A stretch of DNA of 64,000 bases from an uncultured Veillonellaceae bacterium (GTDB taxonomy: Bacteria; Bacillota; Negativicutes; Veillonellales; Dialisteraceae), in NCBI GenBank assembly GCA_927353735.1, contig CAKMIA010000003.1, forward strand, positions 89,703 through 153,702, given 5' to 3'. The translations under genes were made by a program, and so were the position numbers. Of the stretch, positions 16,007-24,177 are shown piece by piece. The notes under the pieces are model-generated. The model searched no databases, was not told where the DNA came from, and worked only from the letters and a program-made list of their open reading frames with translations. Within the stretch, counting starts at the first letter, position 1. Each line of letters begins with the position of its first letter.

Positions 16007-17944
16007 ATGGTAGTGAATGGTTTGTACCTGGTCATCATTACCGTCTGCGTCCTCATGCTGGCGTACCGCCTGTACGGTGCGTGGATCGCCGCAAAGGTGC
16101 TCACGCTCAACCAGTACCGGAAAACGCCGGCCTATGAGTTCGAAGACGGACAGGATTACGTTCCGACGAACAAATGGGTCGTATTCGGCCATCATTTCGC
16201 GGCCATCGCAGGGGCAGGCCCGCTGGTCGGCCCGGTCATCGCGGCGCAGTTCGGCTTCATGCCGGGGCTGCTGTGGCTGCTCTTCGGCTCGGTCTTTGCA
16301 GGCGCCGTCCATGATATGGTGGTGCTCGTGGCGTCCATCCGCCACAAGGGCAAATCTCTGGCGGAGATCGCCAAGGACGAAGTTTCCCACACCGCAGGCA
16401 TCGCGGCGCTGTGGGTCATGCTGCTGCTCCTCATCGTGACGGAAGCAGGCATGGCGGTCGTCGTGGCCAACTCCCTGCACAACAGCCCGTGGGGCTTCTT
16501 CACGGTGAGCATGACGATCCCGGCGGCCATCATCGTCGGCATCTATGCGAAATATATCCGCCCCGGCCAGATCAAGGAAGCGACGGTCCTCGGCGTGGTC
16601 CTCATTCTGGCAGCGGTCGTGGGCGGCCCCTATGTGCGCGACAATCCGGCGCTGGCTCCGCTCTTCACCTATGATCTGCAGCAGGTGGAGATCATGCTCG
16701 GCGTATATGGCTTCCTCGCTTCGGTCCTTCCGATCTGGCTGCTGCTCGCGCCCCGTGACTATCTGTCCACGTACATGAAGATCGGCACCATCGTGCTGCT
16801 GGCGGTGGGCATCATCATCGTCGCACCGGAGATCCGCATGCCGGCTTTCTCCCAGTTCCTCTGGGGCGGCGGCCCGGTTCTGTCCGGCTCTGTGTTCCCC
16901 TATATTTTCATCACCATTGCCTGCGGCGCCATCTCCGGCTTCCATAGCATCATTTCCACCGGCACCACGCCGAAGATGCTGGAAAATGAACGGCAGGCGC
17001 TGCCGGTCGGCTACGGCGCGATGCTCACGGAAACCTTCATTTCCGTCATGGCTCTCATCGCGGCGTGCAGCCTCCATCCGAGCGATTATTTCGCCATCAA
17101 CTCTTCCGCAGACGCTTTCGCCAAGCTGGGCCTGCAGGTGCAGGATCTGCCCGCCCTGTCCCAGATGGTCGGCGAAGACCTGATGCACCGCCCGGGCGGC
17201 GCTGTATCCCTGGCCGTCGGCATGGCGGACATCTTCGCCAAGATCCCCGGCATGGATCACCTCATGGGCCTGTGGTATCACTTCTGCATCATGTTCGAAG
17301 CGCTCTTCATCCTGACCCTCATCGACGCAGGCTGCCGTGTAGGCCGCTACCTGCTGCAGGAACTGCTGAGCAAGGTCTATGAACCCTTCGGAGACCGCAG
17401 CTGGAAGCCCGGCATCGTGCTGTGCTCCTTCATCATCACCTGCTCCTGGATGTACCTCATCCTGCAGGGCGATATCGGTGTCATCTGGCCGCTCTTCGGC
17501 GTGTCCAACCAGCTTCTGGCGACCACCGTACTGGCCATCGTTACCTCCTACATCATCCATTCCGGCCGCGGCCGTTATGCCTGGGTGACCATGATCCCCT
17601 GCTTCTTCATGGCGGTCATCACCATCGTGGCAGACTATGAAAACGTATTCAACAGCTATCTGCCGTCGGGCAAGACGACCATGGTGGTCATCTCCGCGCT
17701 GATGTTCGTCCTCGTGGCGATCGTCGTGGTGGAATCCGTCCGCAGCTGGTTCCGTCTCTTCAGGAATACGCCGCCGGATTACCGGTCCAGAGAAGAGATC
17801 GAAGAGGAAACGAGAAAGGCCAACGAAGAAGAAGCCGCCGCTGTGGCAGCAGGCATCATCCCGGCGCAGCCCGTGGTTACCCTCTCCGAAAAAGAAAAGA
17901 AACTCCGTGCAGAAGAAATGGCCGTCAAGGCTGTGCTCGACTGA
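16007..17944 (+). CDS. cstA: carbon starvation protein A (peptide/pyruvate transporter family)
   Basis: The 645-residue membrane protein shows the CstA signatures: FGHHFAAIAGAGPLVGPV near residue 62, PGLLWLLFGSVFAGAVHDM near residue 86, and GFHSIISTGTTPK near residue 312. At least 14 hydrophobic helices are present. E. coli CstA and BtsT take up peptides or pyruvate in carbon-starved cells. The C-terminal 60 residues are charged and cytoplasmic. RBS GGAGGAG precedes the ATG. It is monocistronic, between its own promoter and a strong terminator. A pyruvate importer would fit the PEP synthase module at 28 kb, but that link is inference. Confidence 0.93.
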   Translation: MVVNGLYLVIITVCVLMLAYRLYGAWIAAKVLTLNQYRKTPAYEFEDGQDYVPTNKWVVFGHHFAAIAGAGPLVGPVIAAQFGFMPGLLWLLFGSVFAGAVHDMVVLVASIRHKGKSLAEIAKDEVSHTAGIAALWVMLLLLIVTEAGMAVVVANSLHNSPWGFFTVSMTIPAAIIVGIYAKYIRPGQIKEATVLGVVLILAAVVGGPYVRDNPALAPLFTYDLQQVEIMLGVYGFLASVLPIWLLLAPRDYLSTYMKIGTIVLLAVGIIIVAPEIRMPAFSQFLWGGGPVLSGSVFPYIFITIACGAISGFHSIISTGTTPKMLENERQALPVGYGAMLTETFISVMALIAACSLHPSDYFAINSSADAFAKLGLQVQDLPALSQMVGEDLMHRPGGAVSLAVGMADIFAKIPGMDHLMGLWYHFCIMFEALFILTLIDAGCRVGRYLLQELLSKVYEPFGDRSWKPGIVLCSFIITCSWMYLILQGDIGVIWPLFGVSNQLLATTVLAIVTSYIIHSGRGRYAWVTMIPCFFMAVITIVADYENVFNSYLPSGKTTMVVISALMFVLVAIVVVESVRSWFRLFRNTPPDYRSREEIEEETRKANEEEAAAVAAGIIPAQPVVTLSEKEKKLRAEEMAVKAVLD

Positions 17945-17956
17945 CGAAATCCAAAG

Positions 17957-17981
17957 GTGCGTCCTCCGGGGCGCACTTTTT
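17957..17981 (+). terminator. cstA terminator (copy 1 of a duplicated 34-bp element)
   Basis: GTGCG and CGCAC frame a TCCTCCGGGG loop followed by TTTTT. The same 34 bases (17957-17990) recur exactly at 19171-19204. Confidence 0.85.
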
Positions 17982-17990
17982 GCGTGCCTG
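17957..17990 (+). repeat. 34-bp direct repeat, copy 1
   Basis: This segment is identical over 34 bases to 19171-19204. The two copies flank the AT-rich acyltransferase gene. Confidence 0.9.
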
Positions 17991-18074
17991 TGCGTAGAGG
18001 AAATTTGTATTGCATTATGAATATTGGTATACTTTTCTTTAGTGATTTTTATATGAAATAGTAGGAAGGAATAT

Positions 18075-19160
18075 ATGGAAAAGCGGGAGAGAAACAGTTC
18101 TATTGAATTGCTGCGGGTAATCACCATTATTTGGATTATATTTCATCATTTTAATGTTCATGGAGTATGGGAAATGCAGGATACGGTTTTTCCCGGCTGG
18201 CAGTTATTTGTTTCTGGTATGACTGGCTGGGGAGGCGGAGTCGGCAATGATATTTTCATGATTATTACCGGATATTTTATGATCACCAGCAAAGTGCACT
18301 GGAAGCGCATTGTCATGCTGCTGCTTACCATGTTTTTTTATTCTTGGATCATTGCTGGATTTTTTTACGGGGTCATAGGTTGGCCTCTGACGGCCAAAGA
18401 AATCAGCAAATATGCAGTTCCTATCTGGAGCGGAGTCAACTGGTTTGTAGGATGCTATATAGTTTTTGTATGTTTTGTGCCGTTTGTGAATTTATTTATA
18501 CAAAAAATGACAGAACGGCAGTATGTAAGTTTTATGATTTTGTTTTATATTATGTTTAGGGTCATTCCTAGATTTAGTGGAGAGACTTATCTGAGCGGTG
18601 GATTTGTACAGTTTTTCATCATGTACTTGGTGGGGGCATACATTCGTTTATATGGGAATAAACTAAGAAATTTTCATAATATGAAATTTTGGAGACGCTG
18701 TTTTTTAGGAGGCTTATTATTCATTGGAATCGCGTCTGTGGTTCCCTCTGTTTTTGGACATTGGGGGCCATATAATAAAATTGCATATTTAATAAGTCCT
18801 TTTATGGCAGTAATTTGTTTTATGCTGGCATTATGTCATAAGCCGTTTTCTTCTAAGATCATCAATGGTATGGCCGGTTCTGTACTGGGGATTTATCTGA
18901 TTCATGACAATCCATTGGTCAGGAAATTTATCTGGACGGTGTGGAGTCCCAATCTGGACTATCTGGACACATGGTATTTTCCGTTGTTTATGATCGGCAA
19001 GGTGGCGCTGGTATTTCTGGTTTGTCTGGGAATCGACCAGCTGCGGCTTCACTTTGTGGAACCGTATATGAAGCGGTATGTGGATGCGCAGTGGCCAAAA
19101 TGGGAACAGAAACTGGATGCTTATAAGGTGCGTATGAATCAATACCTTATGAAGATGTAA
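18075..19160 (+). CDS. acyltransferase 3 family membrane protein
   Basis: The 361-residue protein begins RNSSIELLRVITIIWIIFHHF, the first helix of acyltransferase 3 (OafA/WecH-like) enzymes with a catalytic-type His pair. About ten hydrophobic helices follow, and the late SVLGIYLIHDNPLVRKF segment is also typical. Such enzymes transfer acetyl or other acyl groups to surface sugars. The DNA is strongly AT-rich compared with cstA and mnmE on either side, and two identical 34-bp terminator copies bound the gene. Both facts suggest insertion as a single-gene cassette. It could modify the rhamnose-containing glycan made from the first 7 kb. RBS AAGGAA precedes the ATG. Confidence 0.85.
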   Translation: MEKRERNSSIELLRVITIIWIIFHHFNVHGVWEMQDTVFPGWQLFVSGMTGWGGGVGNDIFMIITGYFMITSKVHWKRIVMLLLTMFFYSWIIAGFFYGVIGWPLTAKEISKYAVPIWSGVNWFVGCYIVFVCFVPFVNLFIQKMTERQYVSFMILFYIMFRVIPRFSGETYLSGGFVQFFIMYLVGAYIRLYGNKLRNFHNMKFWRRCFLGGLLFIGIASVVPSVFGHWGPYNKIAYLISPFMAVICFMLALCHKPFSSKIINGMAGSVLGIYLIHDNPLVRKFIWTVWSPNLDYLDTWYFPLFMIGKVALVFLVCLGIDQLRLHFVEPYMKRYVDAQWPKWEQKLDAYKVRMNQYLMKM

Positions 19161-19170
19161 AAATTTTGAA

Positions 19171-19195
19171 GTGCGTCCTCCGGGGCGCACTTTTT
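19171..19195 (+). terminator. acyltransferase terminator
   Basis: Same GTGCG/CGCAC hairpin with T-run as after cstA. Confidence 0.85.
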
Positions 19196-19204
19196 GCGTG
19201 CCTG
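19171..19204 (+). repeat. 34-bp direct repeat, copy 2
   Basis: Exact copy of 17957-17990, including the terminator hairpin and T-run, directly after the acyltransferase stop codon. Confidence 0.9.
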
Positions 19205-19291
19205 CTTGTGGCCAGGCGGCATTAGATATTCCCACCGGCGTATCGTATAATACAGAAAAGAATAGAGAACGGAATCATATAAGGAGGAGCT

Positions 19292-20671
19292 ATGTACGAA
19301 GAAACAACCATTGCCGCCATCGCCACGGCGCCCGGGGAAGGGGGCATCGGCATCATCCGCATCAGCGGCGACGGGGCGGCCGATGTGGGAGACCGCATTT
19401 TCCGGATGAAGAGCGGCCGCTCGTTCCGCACGGCGGAGCCGCAGAAGCTCTGCTACGGCCATGTCGTGCGGGACGGCTCCTTTGTGGATGAGGGCCTCGG
19501 CGTCTATATGAAGGGGCCTCATTCCTATACCGGCGAGGATGTGGTGGAGATCCAGATCCACGGCAGCGGGGAGGCGCTCCGGGAGACCCTGTCGCTGGCG
19601 CTGTCTGCGGGGGCAGTCCTGGCGGAGCGGGGAGAATTCACGAAGCGGGCCTTCCTGAACGGGCGCATCGATCTGGCGCAGGCCGAGGCGGTCATGGACA
19701 TCATCACCGCCCGGGGCAGTGCGGCCCTCACCCAGGCGGAGAGCCACCTCGCAGGGGCGTTGTCCCGCTATGTGCACACCGTGCGGGATTCCCTGAAGGA
19801 TCTCATCACAAAGCTGGAGGTCACCATCGACTATCCTGAGGAGGACATCGAGGACCTCACCCGGGAGGAGATACAGAGCGGGCTCCGGGCTATTCGGGAG
19901 CCCATGGAGGCGCTGCTGGCGCGGTCCGAGCGGGGCCGCATCATCCGGGAGGGGCTGCGCACGGCCATCGTGGGCCGGCCGAACGCGGGGAAATCCAGCC
20001 TGCTCAATGCGCTCCTGCAGGAAGACCGGGCTATTGTCACGGACATCCCCGGCACGACCCGGGATACCATTGAGGAATCCATCCGCATCGGCGGCGTGCC
20101 GCTGGTTCTCATGGATACAGCGGGGCTGCGCCATACGGACAATCAGGTGGAAAAGATCGGCATCGAACGGGCGCGGCAGTCCATGCAGCGGGCGGACCTC
20201 ATTCTCGCCGTGCTGGACGGCTCCCGGCCGCTCGCCGAAGAGGACCGGCAGCTGCTGGCCTCCATCCGGGACCGGCAGGCTATCGTCATCCTGAATAAAT
20301 ACGATCTGCCGCAGGAGATCACCGTGCAGGACGTGCAGGCCATCGCCGGCGCCGTGCCGGTCATTTCCCTTTCCGCGCAGTACGGCAGCGGCATCGATGA
20401 GCTGGAGGAGGCCCTGCGGAAGCTCACGGAGGAGCAGAATGCAGAGTCCGGGCGGGAGCTGTTTCTGACGAATCTGCGCCATGTGGAGCTCGTCCGGAAA
20501 GCGCTCCTCGCGGTGAACCGCGCCCTGTCCTCATGCGGCCTCGGCATGCCCGCCGACTGCATCGCCGTAGACCTCACAGAAAGCTGGAACGCCCTCGGGG
20601 AGATCACCGGCGATACCGTGGACGACGAGCTCATCGCGTCCATTTTCAGCAATTTCTGCGTGGGGAAATAA
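19292..20671 (+). CDS. mnmE: tRNA modification GTPase MnmE
   Basis: MnmE works with MnmG to install the aminomethyl-type group on wobble uridine 34 of certain tRNAs. The 459-residue protein has the TrmE N-terminal domain (tetrahydrofolate binding), the G-domain with GRPNAGKSSLLN near residue 227, DTAGLR near 272 and NKYD near 337, and the invariant C-terminal FCVGK whose Cys is needed for catalysis. RBS AAGGAGGAG is next to the ATG, and TATAAT at 19246-19251 is its likely -10. In many Bacillota mnmE is followed by mnmG; here tRNA genes follow and mnmG is not in the window. Confidence 0.96.
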   Translation: MYEETTIAAIATAPGEGGIGIIRISGDGAADVGDRIFRMKSGRSFRTAEPQKLCYGHVVRDGSFVDEGLGVYMKGPHSYTGEDVVEIQIHGSGEALRETLSLALSAGAVLAERGEFTKRAFLNGRIDLAQAEAVMDIITARGSAALTQAESHLAGALSRYVHTVRDSLKDLITKLEVTIDYPEEDIEDLTREEIQSGLRAIREPMEALLARSERGRIIREGLRTAIVGRPNAGKSSLLNALLQEDRAIVTDIPGTTRDTIEESIRIGGVPLVLMDTAGLRHTDNQVEKIGIERARQSMQRADLILAVLDGSRPLAEEDRQLLASIRDRQAIVILNKYDLPQEITVQDVQAIAGAVPVISLSAQYGSGIDELEEALRKLTEEQNAESGRELFLTNLRHVELVRKALLAVNRALSSCGLGMPADCIAVDLTESWNALGEITGDTVDDELIASIFSNFCVGK

Positions 20672-20742
20672 GGCGGCCGGCTCCCTGCCGCATCCTTTTT
20701 CAGGATTTTGTAAAAATTTTTCCAAAATCTGCGCAAAAGCCC

Positions 20743-20771
20743 TTGCCAAACCGGAGGAACTCTGCTATTAT
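20743..20771 (+). promoter_or_regulatory. promoter of the tRNA-Trp/tRNA-Arg unit
   Basis: TTGCCA and TATTAT are 17 bases apart, about 40 bases before the mature tRNA-Trp. The leader contains the perfect palindrome TCACATGTGA at 20779-20788. Confidence 0.7.
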
Positions 20772-20806
20772 ATACAAGTCACATGTGATGAATGTGACCG
20801 AGGCGC

Positions 20807-20882
20807 AGGGGCATAGCGCAATTGATAGAGCAACAGTCTCCAAAACTGTAGGTTGGGGGTTTGAGTCCCTCTGCCCCTGCCA
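20807..20882 (+). tRNA. tRNA-Trp (CCA)
   Basis: A cloverleaf folds with acceptor AGGGGCA/TGCCCCT, anticodon stem ACAGT/ACTGT and loop CTCCAAA (anticodon CCA), and a T-loop TTTGAGT. CCA is encoded. The D-stem has one mismatch. Confidence 0.93.
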
Positions 20883-20886
20883 ATAT

Positions 20887-20964
20887 GGCTCCATAGCTCA
20901 GTCTGGATAGAGCACTTGACTACGAATCAAGGTGTCGGGGGTTCGAATCCCTCTGGGGTCACCA
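20887..20964 (+). tRNA. tRNA-Arg (ACG)
   Basis: Acceptor GGCTCCA/TGGGGTC, D-stem GCTC/GAGC, anticodon stem CTTGA/TCAAG with loop CTACGAA (anticodon ACG, presumably edited to inosine), and T-loop TTCGAAT. CCA is encoded. It is 4 bases from tRNA-Trp, so they share a transcript. Confidence 0.95.
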
Positions 20965-20970
20965 CAAGAG

Positions 20971-20997
20971 ATCCGTCGGGCGTCCGGCGGATTTTTT
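20971..20997 (+). terminator. terminator of the tRNA pair
   Basis: ATCCGTCGG pairs with CCGGCGGAT around a GCGT loop, followed by a T-run. Confidence 0.85.
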
Positions 20998-21036
20998 ATT
21001 GCCTGTACATTTGATTTACTATAAATCGGAAATTCA

Positions 21037-21065
21037 TTGCCTCAGCGCAGGAAATGCGGTATATT
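21037..21065 (+). promoter_or_regulatory. promoter of galU
   Basis: TTGCCT and TATATT are separated by 17 bases, about 43 bases before the ATG. Confidence 0.6.
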
Positions 21066-21107
21066 GAGAGCAATGACAAGCCGGGCGCGCCCGGAAAAGG
21101 AGTTACT

Positions 21108-21983
21108 ATGAAACACATCAGAAAAGCAGTCATCCCCGCCGCCGGGTTCGGCACGCGGTTCCTGCCGGCCACGAAGGCCATGCCGAAGGAAATGCTTCCT
21201 ATTGTGGACAAGCCCACCATCCAGTACATCGTGGAAGAGATTCTGGCCAGCGGCATTGACGAGATCCTCATCATCAGCGGCCATGCGAAGCGGGCCATCG
21301 AGGATCATTTCGATTCCTCTCCGGAGCTGGAATCCCATCTGTACGAACATGGCAAGATGGAGCTGCTGAAGGAGATCCAGAAGATTTCCAATATCACCGT
21401 CCATTACATCCGGCAGAAGCACATGAACGGGCTGGGCGACGCCATCCTCTGCGCAAAGACCTTTGTGGACGATGAGCCGTTTGCGGTCATCCTCGGGGAC
21501 GATGTGGTCTACCATGAGGGCGAGCCCGCGCTGGCCCAGCTGATTGACGTATACCGCCAGACCGGGGCGACGGTCCTCGGCTGCCAGGAGGTGGCGCCGG
21601 AGGCGGTGTCCTCCTACGGCATCGTGAAGGGAATCCCCACGGACAATGCCCGCATCATGAAGGTGGAGGACATGGTGGAAAAGCCTGCCGTATCCGAGGC
21701 GCCGAGCCGCATGGCCGTGCTGGGGCGGTACGTCATCACGCCGGACGTCTTTTCCATTCTGGAGGAAACGAAGCCCGGCAAGGGCGGCGAGGTGCAGCTC
21801 ACGGACGCGCTCCGCGTGATGGCTCACAATGAAAATGTCTATGCCTGTGCCTTTGAAGGACGCCGGTATGACGTGGGCAGCAAGGAGGGGTTCCTCGAGG
21901 CGACGGTGGAATACGCCCTCCGCCGCTCCGATCTGGGACCGGGCTTTGCAGCCTATCTGAAGCGCATCGCCGAAACGCTGTGA
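21108..21983 (+). CDS. galU: UTP-glucose-1-phosphate uridylyltransferase
   Basis: GalU makes UDP-glucose, the donor for glycolipids and exopolysaccharides. The 291-residue protein starts KHIRKAVIPAAGFGTRFLPA, with the nucleotide loop near residue 12, then KEMLPIVDKPTIQYIVEE, and FAVILGDDVV near residue 126. The start is the ATG after AAAAGGAG; an earlier in-frame ATG (21054) has no ribosome site. It stands alone between its own promoter and terminator. It is related to RmlA upstream, but the motif spacing is that of GalU. Confidence 0.95.
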   Translation: MKHIRKAVIPAAGFGTRFLPATKAMPKEMLPIVDKPTIQYIVEEILASGIDEILIISGHAKRAIEDHFDSSPELESHLYEHGKMELLKEIQKISNITVHYIRQKHMNGLGDAILCAKTFVDDEPFAVILGDDVVYHEGEPALAQLIDVYRQTGATVLGCQEVAPEAVSSYGIVKGIPTDNARIMKVEDMVEKPAVSEAPSRMAVLGRYVITPDVFSILEETKPGKGGEVQLTDALRVMAHNENVYACAFEGRRYDVGSKEGFLEATVEYALRRSDLGPGFAAYLKRIAETL

Positions 21984-21985
21984 GG

Positions 21986-22013
21986 AAAAAGAGCAGGGAG
22001 ACCTGCTCTTTTT
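21986..22013. terminator. galU terminator
   Basis: AAAAAGAGCAGG pairs with CCTGCTCTTTTT. The symmetrical A/T flanks make it usable on both strands. Confidence 0.88.
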
Positions 22014-22091
22014 GTGTGCGCCGTGCGGCATTCGTCATTCTTCGGGGAAACAGGTATAATAAGGAAATATGATGATACACAGGAGGTCAGC

Positions 22092-22532
22092 ATGTACAGA
22101 AAGTTCGATAAAGCAGCGTATCGCTGGGACGGTGTGGAGCCTCATGAATATAAGGAGAATCACGAGGTGTTCCGCCATGTGACGAAGCAGGTGCTCTTTG
22201 AAAATGAGGGGGATCTGCCGGTGCAGTTCCGGTATTTTCAGGTGGAGCCCGGCGGATGGTCGTCCTTTGAGCACCATGAGCACATGCATATGGTGGTGAT
22301 CTTCCGCGGACAGGGCCATGCGCTTCTGGGCGATGAGGTCCGCGAGGTCCATGAGGGGGATCTCATCACCATCCCGCCGTGGACGTGGCATCAGTTCAAG
22401 GCAGACGAGGGAGAGCCTCTGGGCTTTTTCTGTCTGGTGAACGCCCGTCGCGACGCGCCGGTCTATCCCACGGAGGAGGACGTGAAGGCGCTGCGGAAGA
22501 AGCCGGAGGTGGCGGCGTTTCTGGACCGGTGA
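22092..22532 (+). CDS. cupin-domain protein
   Basis: The 146-residue protein carries both cupin motifs: SSFEHHEHMHMVVIFRG (metal-binding His residues near 60-65) and EGDLITIPPWTWHQFKA (near 97-110). It is a single-domain metal-binding beta-barrel; its substrate cannot be predicted. AGGAGG lies just before the ATG, and TATAAT at about 22055-22060 is the likely -10. It stands 65 bases upstream of larE, so a shared role in the lactate racemase pathway is possible but unproven. Confidence 0.8.
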   Translation: MYRKFDKAAYRWDGVEPHEYKENHEVFRHVTKQVLFENEGDLPVQFRYFQVEPGGWSSFEHHEHMHMVVIFRGQGHALLGDEVREVHEGDLITIPPWTWHQFKADEGEPLGFFCLVNARRDAPVYPTEEDVKALRKKPEVAAFLDR

Positions 22533-22597
22533 GCCTTGACTTCGAGTGAGCTTACCATGATAGGATAGACCATCAAAAGAGGAAGGGAGGCGCAGCC

Positions 22598-23416
22598 ATG
22601 GAGGAGCTGGCCAAAAAGAAGGAGGCGCTGGAAGCGCAGCTGCGGGCGCTGGGACGGGCTGCGGTGGCGTTTTCCGGCGGCGTGGATTCGGCGCTGCTGC
22701 TTCATGAGGCGCTGAAGGTGCTCGGCCGGGACAACGTGCTGGCGGTGACGATGCAGCTGGCGTCGGTCCCGGAGCGGGAGCTGACGGAGGCGAAGGACTT
22801 CTGCAAGGAACGGGGCGTCCGCCACGAGGTGCTTCTGCTGGACCAGTTCCGCGTGCAGGGCTTTGCGGACAATCCGCCGGACCGGTGCTATCTGTGCAAG
22901 CGCTTCCTTTTCGAAAAGCTCCGGGCTTATGCCGGGGCGGAGGGATTCACGCACATTCTGGACGGAACGAACCGGGATGATGCGGACCACTACCGGCCGG
23001 GGATGCGGGCCATTGCCGAGCTGGGCATCGTGAGCCCGCTCCGGCTGGCAGAACTCCGGAAGGCGGACATCCGCGCGCTGGCGAAGACGGAGGGGCTTCC
23101 GGTGTGGAGCAAGCCCGCCTTTGCGTGCATGGCCACGCGCTTTCCCTACGGGGAGCGGATCACGGAGGAGAAGCTCCGCATGACGGAGGCCGCCGAGGAT
23201 TTCCTCTGGCAGCACGGCTTCGCTCAGTTCCGGGTGCGCATGCACGGCGATCTGGCGCGGATCGAGATGCCGGAGGCGGATCTGGCGCGGCTTTTTGCGC
23301 TTCGGAAGGAAACGGCAGCGGCGCTGCGGGCGCTGGGCTTTCGTTATGTGACGATGGATCTCATGGGGTACCGCATGGGCAGTATGGATGAAGCAGTCCG
23401 GAAGGAGACGGAATGA
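22598..23416 (+). CDS. larE: LarE, ATP-dependent sulfur transferase for the nickel-pincer cofactor
   Basis: LarE adenylates the pyridinium dicarboxylate made by LarB and donates sulfur to it. SGGVDS at residues 26-31 is the PP-loop; RCYLCK near residue 106 and HILDGTNRDD near residue 128 are family motifs. The single Cys in PAFACMATR is residue 177, matching the sacrificial Cys176 of Lactiplantibacillus LarE. No further Cys follows, so the enzyme is probably the self-sacrificing type rather than the [4Fe-4S] type. The last 4 bases overlap larB (ATGA). TTGACT at 22536-22541 may be a -35. Confidence 0.93.
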   Translation: MEELAKKKEALEAQLRALGRAAVAFSGGVDSALLLHEALKVLGRDNVLAVTMQLASVPERELTEAKDFCKERGVRHEVLLLDQFRVQGFADNPPDRCYLCKRFLFEKLRAYAGAEGFTHILDGTNRDDADHYRPGMRAIAELGIVSPLRLAELRKADIRALAKTEGLPVWSKPAFACMATRFPYGERITEEKLRMTEAAEDFLWQHGFAQFRVRMHGDLARIEMPEADLARLFALRKETAAALRALGFRYVTMDLMGYRMGSMDEAVRKETE

Positions 23417-24177
23417 ATACACGGGAATTGCTGGAAAAGATCCGGGACGGAGCGCTTTCCGTCGAGGAAGGGGAAGCGTATTTTCAGGAGCGGCGGCAGG
23501 AGAAGATGTACCGCGAGCTGGGCTACGCGAAGCTGGATACGGGCCGGAAGGCGCGGTCCGGCTTTGAAGAGGTGATCTTCTGCGCCGGCAAGCCTGACGC
23601 CTATCTGGCGGCAATCTACGAAAAGCTTTATGAGGCGAACGGCGAGGTCTTCGGCACGCGGGCCTCGGCGCACCAGTATGAGCTGGTGCGGGAGAAGATT
23701 CCCGATATTTCCTATGACCCGATCTCGCGCATCCTGAAGAAGGAAAAGGCGGACAAGCCCCATGTGGGACGGGTGGCGGTCTGCACGGCCGGCACGTCGG
23801 ACATCCCCGTGGCGGAGGAAGCGGCGCAGACGGCGGAATACTTCGGCACCCGGGTGGAGCGCATTTATGATGTGGGCGTGTCGGGCATCCACCGGCTCCT
23901 GGCGAAGGAGGAGGCCATCGCCAGCGCGAACTGCGTAATCGCCGTGGCCGGCATGGAGGGCGCGCTGGCCAGCGTCATCGGCGGGCTGGTGAGAAATCCG
24001 GTGATCGCCGTGCCCACGTCGGTGGGATACGGTGCGAGCTTCCACGGCCTGTCGGCCCTGCTCACCATGCTCAATTCCTGTGCCAACGGCATCACCACGG
24101 TCAATATCGACAACGGATTCGGCGCGGGCTACGTGGCGACACAGATCAACCGGCTCGCGGAAAGGGGACATATCTGA
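23413..24177 (+). CDS. larB: LarB, pyridinium-3,5-biscarboxylic acid mononucleotide synthase
   Basis: LarB carboxylates and hydrolyses nicotinic acid adenine dinucleotide to start nickel-pincer cofactor synthesis. The 254-residue protein has an N-terminal helical part (residues 1-115) and a C-terminal PurE-like domain with VCTAGTSDIPVAEEA, VGVSGIHRLL near residue 155 and PVIAVPTSVGYGASF near residue 196. It overlaps larE by 4 bases and larC by 1 base, so the three are translationally coupled. Confidence 0.95.
   Translation: MNTRELLEKIRDGALSVEEGEAYFQERRQEKMYRELGYAKLDTGRKARSGFEEVIFCAGKPDAYLAAIYEKLYEANGEVFGTRASAHQYELVREKIPDISYDPISRILKKEKADKPHVGRVAVCTAGTSDIPVAEEAAQTAEYFGTRVERIYDVGVSGIHRLLAKEEAIASANCVIAVAGMEGALASVIGGLVRNPVIAVPTSVGYGASFHGLSALLTMLNSCANGITTVNIDNGFGAGYVATQINRLAERGHI

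Noticed and set aside
16004..18127. Long minus-strand frame of 707 codons opposite cstA
   Set aside because: His/Asp/Arg-rich composition typical of antisense shadow; it spans a terminator and the cstA motifs are unambiguous.
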